Shown here: positions 31,201 through 40,200 of the stretch, in pieces
How positions within the stretch are numbered: the first letter of the stretch is position 1
How the letters are laid out: every line of letters starts with the position of its first letter
Assembly (NCBI RefSeq): GCF_900105395.1
Contig: NZ_LT629775.1
Location: forward strand, 2,870,501-2,934,500
From: Streptomyces sp. TLI_053
Lineage (GTDB): Bacteria > Actinomycetota > Actinomycetes > Streptomycetales > Streptomycetaceae
DNA: 64,000 nucleotides
Direction: 5' to 3'
Program-made: the position numbers and the translations under genes
Notes under the pieces: generated by a model
The model's input: only the letters and a program-made list of their open reading frames with translations
Database searches by the model: none
What the model was told of the DNA's origin: nothing

Positions 31201-34200
31201 CCGCACGCAACCCCTCCACATCGACATCGACATCGCCGTCCGCGACCACGTACGCCACCAGACGCCTGTCCCCCGGCACGTCCTCACGCACCACCACCGC
31301 CACCTGCGCAACAGCAGCCTGCGCCAACAGAACAGCCTCGACCTCACCCAGCTCCACCCGGAACCCGCGGATCTTCACCTGATCATCCACACGCCCCGCA
31401 AACGCCAGATTCCCCTCCGCATCCCACGAAACCCGGTCCCCCGTCCGATACATCCGCTCACCGGACTCGAACGGACACGCCACAAAACGCTCCGCCGTCA
31501 AACCCTGACGACCCAAATACCCCCGCGCCAACCCCACACCCGACACATACAACTCACCCGTCACACCCACCGGCACCGGAACAAGCGCATCATCCAACAC
31601 ATACACCCGCGTATTCACAATCGGCGAACCGATCGGCACCACACCCCCCGACCCCAACCCCGGCCGGCAACGCCACACCGCCGCATTCACCGTCGTCTCC
31701 GTCGGCCCATAACTGTTGAACATCACCCGCCCACCCGACGACCACCGCGCCACCACCTCACCCGGCAACGCCTCACCACCCACATCCAGCACAAACCCCA
31801 CCGGCAACGCACCCTCCGGCACCGTCGCCACCACCGCCGGCGGCAACGTCGCATGCGTCACCCCCGCACCCACCAAGAACTCCGCGAAATCAGCACCCAA
31901 ACGCCGATCCACCGGAACCACCACCAACGCCGCACCCGACAACAACCCCAACAACCACTCCTCACAGAACATGTCGAAACCCATCGACGCGAACTGCGCA
32001 ACCCGCGAACCCGCACCCACACCAAAACGCCCGTGCGACAACGACAGATTCACAAACCCACGATGCGAAACCACCACACCCTTCGGCCGACCCGTCGAAC
32101 CCGACGTATAAATCACATACGCCGGATGACCCGCCAGAAGACCCCCCACCCGATCCCCGTCCGAAACCGGAGACCCGTCCAGAGCCCCCACCTCGGCGAC
32201 CACCGCAGGATCGTCCAACACCAACACCGGCACCCCAACACCAGCCGGCACCACACCCACCGTCGACGACTCCGCCACCACCAGCACCGGACCCGCATCA
32301 GCCAACGTGAACCCGATCCGCTCCCCCGGATACTCCGGATCCACCGGCAGATACGCACCCCCCGCCTTCAACACACCCAAAATCGCCACAAACAACTCGG
32401 GCGAACGCCCCAACACCAGAGCCACCACCGACTCCGGACCCACACCGAGCCCCACAAGACGACGCGCCAACCGCGACGACCGCTCGTCCAACTCCCGGTA
32501 CGACAACACCACCTCACCACACACCACCGCCTCGGCATCCGGAGTCCGCCCCGCCTGCTCCGAGAACAACCCCGGAACCAGACCACCCGACTCCGCCACC
32601 CCCGTGGCATTCCACTCCACCAACAACCGACGACGCTCAACCTCACCCAACACATCCACCGACCCCACCCGCGAAGCAGGGTCGTGCTCCAGCGCCGTGA
32701 CCAACCCGTCGAGGCAGGCGTGCACCAGGGCGCAGACGTACTCGGGGTCGGCCGGGTCGACGGCCTCGACGACCACGGCGAAGCCGGTGCCGTCGTCGTC
32801 GACGGCCACGTCCAGCGGGAAGTTGGTGCGGTCCTCGTAGTAGAGCTTGGTGATGCCTTCGAGCCTCTCGCCGGTCCCGGTGGCCGGCCGGACGTGCCGG
32901 TAGTTGAGGAGCGAGGTGAACAGCGGGGTCCCGCCGGCCAGGCCGCTGGCCGTCTGGGCCAGGGTCAGCGGCGCGTGCTCGTGGACCATCAGTTCGGCGA
33001 GCTGGCCGCGCAGGCCGTCGACCGCCTCCCGGACGCCCCGGTCGGCGAGGCGAACGCGCACCGGCAGGGTGTTGATGAACAGGCCGGGCACCCGGTCGGC
33101 GCCGGCGCCCGCGTTCATCCGGCCGAACAGGACGCTGCCGAAGACCACGTCGTCGCGGCCGGCCAGCGCGCCGAGGACCCGCGCCCACACCAGGTGGAAG
33201 ACGGTCGCCGGGCTGACGCCCAGGGACCGCGCCGTCTCCCGGGTACGGCGGGCGAGTTCGCCGTCGACGGGCAGCTTGGCCTGGGCGACCCGGCTGCCGT
33301 CGCCGTGGACGTCCAGCATCCCGTACGGGGCGGTGGGCTCGGTGACGTCGCCGAGCAGCCCGGCGAAGTACCGCTGGTGCTCCTCGCGCGGCACGCCGAG
33401 GCGGGCCCGGGCGACGAACTCGCGGAACGGCAACGGCTCGGGCAGCTCCGCCGTCCGGTCCGTCAGGAAGGCCCGCGCCTCGGCGAGCAGGGTGTCCATC
33501 GTCGTGTGGTCGCGGACGATGTGGTGCATCGACAACAGCGCCAGCCAGCGCCGGCCGTCCGCGTGCGGTGCGATGTGCACCCGCATCAGCGGCGCCCGGT
33601 CCATGTCCAGCCGGCCGCCGGCCGCGGTGAGCAGCTGCTCGACCGGCTCCGCGCCGGCCGGGTCCAGCGCGACCTCGGTGACCGGCAGTTCAGCGCGGCG
33701 GACGACCACCTGGACCGGCTCGCGCAGGCCCTCGGAGATGATCGCGGTGCGGTAGACGTCGTGCCGGTCGACCATCCACTGGAGCGCCCGCAGGAATCCG
33801 TCCAGCCGCTCGCGGGAGTCGAGTTCGACCACCGAGGGCTTCAGGTAGACGTCGCCGCCGTCCTGGTCCGCCAGCAGGTGGTGGAAGTACATGCCCTCCT
33901 GCAACGGCGCCAGCGGGTACACGTCCGCCACGTTCGCCGCACCTCCCGGCACGGCGGCGACCACGGTCGCCAGCTCGGCCTCGGTCAGCTCGACCAGCGG
34001 CAGCATCGCCGGGGTCAGCGCGGTGGCGCCGGCGGGGATCAGGTTCGGCGGCACCACGAGTTCCGCCGGGCCGGTCGCCACGGCCAGCGCGGCCGGGGTC
34101 GGCGCGTCGAACAGCGTGCGCACCGAAACCGTCATGCCGCGCGCCCGCAGCCACTGCACCAGGGTGATGGCCAGCAGCGAGTGGCCGCCGAGCAGGAAGA

Positions 34201-37200
34201 AGCTGTCGTCGACGCCGACCGAGGGCAGGCCGAGGACCTCGGCGAAACCCTGGCAGACCAGCTCCTCCTGGACGGTGGCCGGCGCCCGGCCGCCGCCGGC
34301 CTCGGCGCCGAGGTCCGGGGCGGGCAGCGCCCGGCGGTCCAGCTTGCCGTTCACCGTCAGCGGCAGCGCGTCCAGCACCACGAACACCGACGGCACCATG
34401 TGCGCGGGGAGCCGCTCCGCGGCGTCCGTGCGCACCGCGTCCACATCGACGTCCGCGGCCGTACCGCCCTCGGCCGGGGCCAGGTAGGCCACCAGCCGGC
34501 CGTCACCCGGGGCGGCCTGGTGGACCGTGACGGCGACCCGGGCGCCGGCCGCGTGGGCGGCCAGCACGGACTCGATCTCGCCCAACTCCACCCGCTGCCC
34601 GCGGATCTTGACCTGGTCGTCACCGCGTCCGAGGTACTCCACCTCGCCGTCCGCCGTCCACCGCACCAGGTCGCCGGTGCGGTAGAGCCGCTCGCCGACC
34701 GGCCCGAACGGGTCGGCGACGAACCGCTCGGCCGTCAGCGCGGCCCGGCCCACGTAGCCGCGGGCCAGCTGCGCGCCCGCCAGGTAGAGCTCTCCCGTCA
34801 CGCCGGGCGCGACCGGGCGCAGCCGGCCGTCCAGGACGAACAGCCGGGTGTTGGTCACCGGCGCGCCGATGGTCACCCGGGCGCCGTCCTCGGCGGAGCA
34901 GCGCGTCGCGGTGACGTCGATCGCCGCCTCCGTCGGGCCGTACTGGTTGTACAGCGGCACGTCGAGCGCCGCCAGGAAGCGGTCCCGCAGCGCCGCCGAC
35001 AGGCCCTCGCCGCCGGAGAAGACGATCCGCAGGCCGGTGCAGCCGGCCGCCCCCGGCTCGCGGAGGAACAGCTCCAGCATCGACGGCACGAAGTGCACGA
35101 CGGTGACGCCGGTCTCCCGCACCAGCTCCGCCAGGTAGGCCGGGTCACGGTGGCCGCCCGGGCGGGCCACCACCAGGGAGGCGCCCTGCGTCAGCGGCCA
35201 GAAGATCTCCCAGACCGAGACGTCGAAGCCGAACGGCGTCTTCTGCACCAGCCGGTCGGCGGTGGTCAGGCCGTACGCGTCCTGCATGCCCAGCAGGCGG
35301 TTGACGATCGCGCGGTGCGCGGTCGCCACGCCCTTGGGCCGCCCCGTCGAGCCCGAGGTGAACAGCACGTAGGCGGGGTGGTCCGGAAGCAGCGGAGACA
35401 CCCGGTCGGCGTCGGTCAGCGGCGAGCCGTCCAGGGCGGCCAGCTCCTCGACGAGCGCCGGGTGGTCCAGCGCCAGCACCGGGACCCCGGCGGACGCCGG
35501 CACGCCGGCGGCGAGCGGCCGGGACGTCAGGACGGCGACGGGCGCGCTGTCGGCGAGCATGCCGGCCACCCGCTCCGCCGGGTGCTCCGGGTCGACCGCC
35601 ACGTAGGCGCCGCCGGCGGTGGCCACGGCGAGCACGGCCACCACCAGGTCGACGGAGCGCTCCAGCATGACGGCGACGGCCGACTCCGGGCCGACGCCGC
35701 GGCCGGCCAGCAGCCGGGCCAGGCGGTTCACCCGCGTCCACAGCTCCGCGTAGGACAGCTCCTCGTAGGACGGGGCGGCGGAGGACGGGTCGGCGCGCTC
35801 GACCAGCAGGGCCGTCGCGTCCGGCGTCCGCGCGGCCTGGGCGGCCAGCAGCTCCGGCAGCGTCGTGTCCGGCACCTCGACCGCGGTCTCGTTCCACTGC
35901 TCCAGCACCTGGCGCCGGGCCGCGTCGTCCAGCACGTCCACGGTCGTGAACCGGCTGTCCGGGGCCTCCGTCAGGGCGCGCAGCAGGTTGTCGAGCGCCG
36001 TGTGCAGCATGGCGGCGACCCGGTGCGGGCCGACCCGACCGGGCGCGCGCACCGTGATGGCGAAGCGGGAGCCGTCGTCGTCGACGGCCGCGCTCAGCGG
36101 GAAGCCGGCGCCCTCCCGGGTCTGGGTGACGGTGACGCCGTCGAGCAGGGTGTCGGGCCCCTGGACGGCGGGGCCGGCATGCCGGTAGTTGAACAGCGAG
36201 CTGAACAGCGCGCCGCCGCCGGCCGGCAGGCCGCTGGCCGCCTGGGCGACGGCGAGCGGGGCGTGCTCGTGCACCATCAGGTCGGCCAGGTGGCCGCGCA
36301 GCCCGTCCAGCGCCTCCGCCACCGAGAACCCGTCCAGGCGGACCCGGACCGGCAGGGTGTTGATGAACAGGCCGGGCACCCGGTCCGCCCCGGCGCCGGC
36401 GCTCATACGGCCGAACAGCACGGTGCCGAACACGACGTCGTCGCGGCCCGAGACGGCCCCGAGCACCCGGGCCCAGGCGAGGTGGAACAGAGTGGCCGGG
36501 CTGACGCCCAGCGACCGGGCCGTCTCACGGGTCCGGCGGGCGGTCCCCTCCTCCACCGGCACCCGGCCGCGCTCCGTCTCGGCGTTGTCGCCGAGCAGGT
36601 CGGTCAGGCCGAACGGGGTGGTGGTCTCGGTGACGTCGCCGAGCAGTTCGGCGAAGTAACGCTCGTGCTCCTCGCGCGGCATCCCGAGGCGCGCCCGGGC
36701 AACGAACTCGCGGTACGGCAGCGGCTCCGGAAGCTCGTCGGCGCGGCCGGACAGGAACGCCCGCACCTCGTCGAGCAGCACGTCACGTGCGGTGTGGTCC
36801 TGGACGAGGTGGTGGATGCGCAGGACGGCCAGCCACCGGTCCGTGCCCGGCTCCGCCGCGGTGTGCATGCTCAGCAGCGGTGCCCGGTCCAGCTCCAGCC
36901 AGCCGCCGGCCGCGGCCAGCAACTCCTCCGCCGGGTCCGCACACCCGGCGTCGAGGGCGACCTCGGTGACCGGCAGCGCGGCCTCGCGGAGCACGACCTG
37001 CACGGGCTCGCGCAGGCCCTCCCAGAGGATCGCCGTGCGGTAGACGTCGTGCCGGGCCAGCACCCGGCGCAGCACCTCGGTGAAGGCGTCCAGCCGCCGG
37101 CGGGAGTCGAAGGCGAGCGAGACGGGCAGCAGGTAGGCGTCGCCACCGGCCTCCCGGTCGGCCATCAGGTGATCGAAGAAGATACCTTCCTGGAGGGGGG

Positions 37201-40200
37201 CGAGCGGGTAGACGTCCGCGATGTTCGCCGCGCCGCCCGGGACGGCGGCGACGACGGTGGCGAGTTCGGCGTCGGTGAGGTCGACCAGCGGCAGCATCGC
37301 CGGGGTCAGCGCGGTGGCGCCCGCCGGGATCAGGTTGGCCGGGACGGCCAGGTGCTCCCCGCCGGTGGCGTGGGCCAGGCTCGCCGGGGTCGGGGTGGCG
37401 AACAGGGCGCGCACGGCGACGGTGACGCCGCGCGAGCGCAGGCGCTCGACCAGGGAGACGGCGAGCAGGGAGTGGCCGCCCAGGGCGAAGAAGTCGTCGT
37501 CCACGCCGACCAGCGGCAGGCCCAGCACCTCCGCGAACGCCTGGCAAATCAGCTCCTCACGCACGTCCGCCGGAGCCCGGCCGGCGCCCGCCTCGTAGCT
37601 GGGCGCGGGCAGGGCCTTGCGGTCCAGTTTGCCGTTGACGGTCAGCGGCAGCGTCTCCAGCAGCACGAACGCGGAGGGGACCATGTAGGCGGGCAGGCGC
37701 TCGGAGACGTGGGCGCGCAGGGCGTCCAGGTCCAGGCCTTCGGCGGGGACGACATAGGCGACCAGGCGCTTGTCCCCCGGGCTGTCCTCACGGACCACCA
37801 CGGCCGCCTGGGCGACCCGCGGGTGACCGGCGACGACCGCCTCCACCTCACCCGGCTCCACCCGGAAGCCACGGATCTTCACCTGCGCATCCGCACGCCC
37901 CGCGAAAACGAGCCGCCCCTCGGCGGTCCAGCGGACACGGTCACCCGTGCGGTACAGACGCTCCCCCGAACCGAACGGATCCGCAACAAAACGCTCCGCC
38001 GTCAGAACCGACTGGTGGGCATACCCGCGCGCCAGACCCACGCCCGCCACGTACAGCTCCCCCGTCACCCCGACCGGAACCGGAACGAGCGCGTCGTCCA
38101 GCACGTAAGTACGGGTGTTGTCCAGCGGACGGCCGATCGGCAGTACGTCGCCGACGCCGTCGCGGACCTCGTGCTGGGTGGCGCACAACGTCACCTCGGT
38201 CGGCCCGTACAGGTGCCGGACGACAAGACCTTCGTTGTGCTCCAGCAGGCGCCGCACGGACGCCGCCGGAACGACATCACCACCGGTCAGGACCTCACGG
38301 ACACCCTTGAAACACCCCGGATCCTGGTCCGCCAGCACCCGCAGCAGACCCGCCGTCACATGCACGTGCGTCAGCCCCCGGCGGGCCACGAGGGCGGCCA
38401 GCGCGGCGGCGTCCAGCGCGACCGGCTCGGCCACCACGACCGTCCCACCGGACAGCAACGGCACCCACAGTTCGTAGGACGAAGCGTCGAAGGCGTGCGG
38501 CGCGTGGAACAGCACCCGCATGTCCGCCGACGCACCCCAGCACCGGTCCAACGCCAGCGCGACAAGATCCCGCTGCGTCGTCACGACACCCTTCGGCACA
38601 CCCGTCGAACCGGACGTATACATCACATACGCCGCCCGGTCGATCGAACCGGCAAGCGGCACAACGGACTTGACCGCACCGTCCGGCACCGCGTCCGCGA
38701 GCACCACCGGAACACCGGCCGGAAGCTCCGACACCCGGTCCCGCGTCGTCACCACACACACCGGAGCAGCGTCCGCCAACACGGCCTCCACCCGCGCCGA
38801 CGGCCACGCCACATCCACCGGCACGAACGCCCCACCGGCCCTCAGCACCGCCAGCAGCACAACCACCAACTCCGCCGAACGCTCCATCACCACGGCAACC
38901 GGCGACTCCACACCGACACCGCACTCCACCAACACCGACGCCAAACGGCCGACCCGCCCGTCCAACTCACGGTACGACCAGGCAACATCACCGCCGACAA
39001 CAGCCACCGCATCCGGCGACTCCGCCACCCGCGCCGCGAACACCTCCGACACCGACAACTCCGACAGCACAGCAGCCGTGGCATTCCACTCACCCACCAC
39101 CAAGGCACGCTCCGCCGCATCCACCACCTCCACCGCCGACAGGCGCAGCGCGGGGTCGGCGGCGAGCGCCTCCAGCACCCGCACCAGGCGCCCGGCAAGC
39201 CGACGGAGCGTGTCGTGGTCGAACAGGTCGGCCGAGCCCATCAGCACACCGCGCATACCGGCCGGCGCGCCGTCGGCGTCGAAGACCTCGCCGACCGTGA
39301 CCTCCAGGTCGAACTTGGCGCCGGAGCGGCCGAGCACCAGGGCCTCGCCGCGCAGACCGGGCAGATCGACGGACGAGCCGATGTCCAGCGGGGCGAGGAA
39401 GACCTGGAACAGCGGGTGCCGGGCCAGCGAGCGGGACGGGGCCAGCTCCTCCACCAGGCGCTCGAACGGCACGTCCTGGTGGCCGTACGCGCCCACGGTG
39501 GTGCCGCGCACCCGGTCCACGACCTCGGCGAAGGTCGGGTCGCCGGACAGGTCGGTGCGCACGACGAGGGTGTTGACGAAGCAGCCGATCAGGTCGTTCA
39601 GCGCCTCGTCGGTGCGCCCGGCGATGGGCGAGCCGATCGGGATGTCGGTGCCCGCGCCCAGCCGGGAGAGGGTCACGGCGACGGCCGCCTGGAGCACCAT
39701 GAACAGGGTGGCGCGGCGCTCCCGGGCCACGGCGGCGAGGGCGCGGTGGGTGTCGGCCGACAGGCTCACGCCGACCGCGTGGCCCCGGTGGGAGACCTCC
39801 GCGGGGCGCGGGCGGTCGGCGGGCAGGGCGAGTTCCTCCGGGACGTCCGCCAGGGCGTCGCGCCAGTACTCGACCTGGCGCGACCCCAGCGCGGCCGGGT
39901 CGCGCGGGTCGCCCAGCAGGTCGCGCTGCCAGTACGCGTAGTCGGCGTACTGGATCGGCAGCGGCTCCCACTGCGGGGCCCGCCCCGCGCACCTGGCCGC
40001 GTAGGCGGCGGACAGGTCGCGGGCGAGCGGGCCGCCCGACCAGCCGTCGGTGGCGATGTGATGCAGTACCAGGACGAGGACGTGCTCGTCCTCGGTCAGC
40101 TCGAACAGCCAGGCCCTGACGGGCACTTCGGTGGCGAGGTCGAACGGGTGCCGGGCGGCCCGGGCGACGGCGCCGGTGAGCTCCGCCGCGGTGATCTCGG

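Noticed and set aside
13700..39145. Insertion sequences or transposons behind the long repeats
   Set aside because: The repeats are in-frame A- or T-domain coding blocks inside NRPS genes. There is no transposase, terminal inverted repeat or target duplication.
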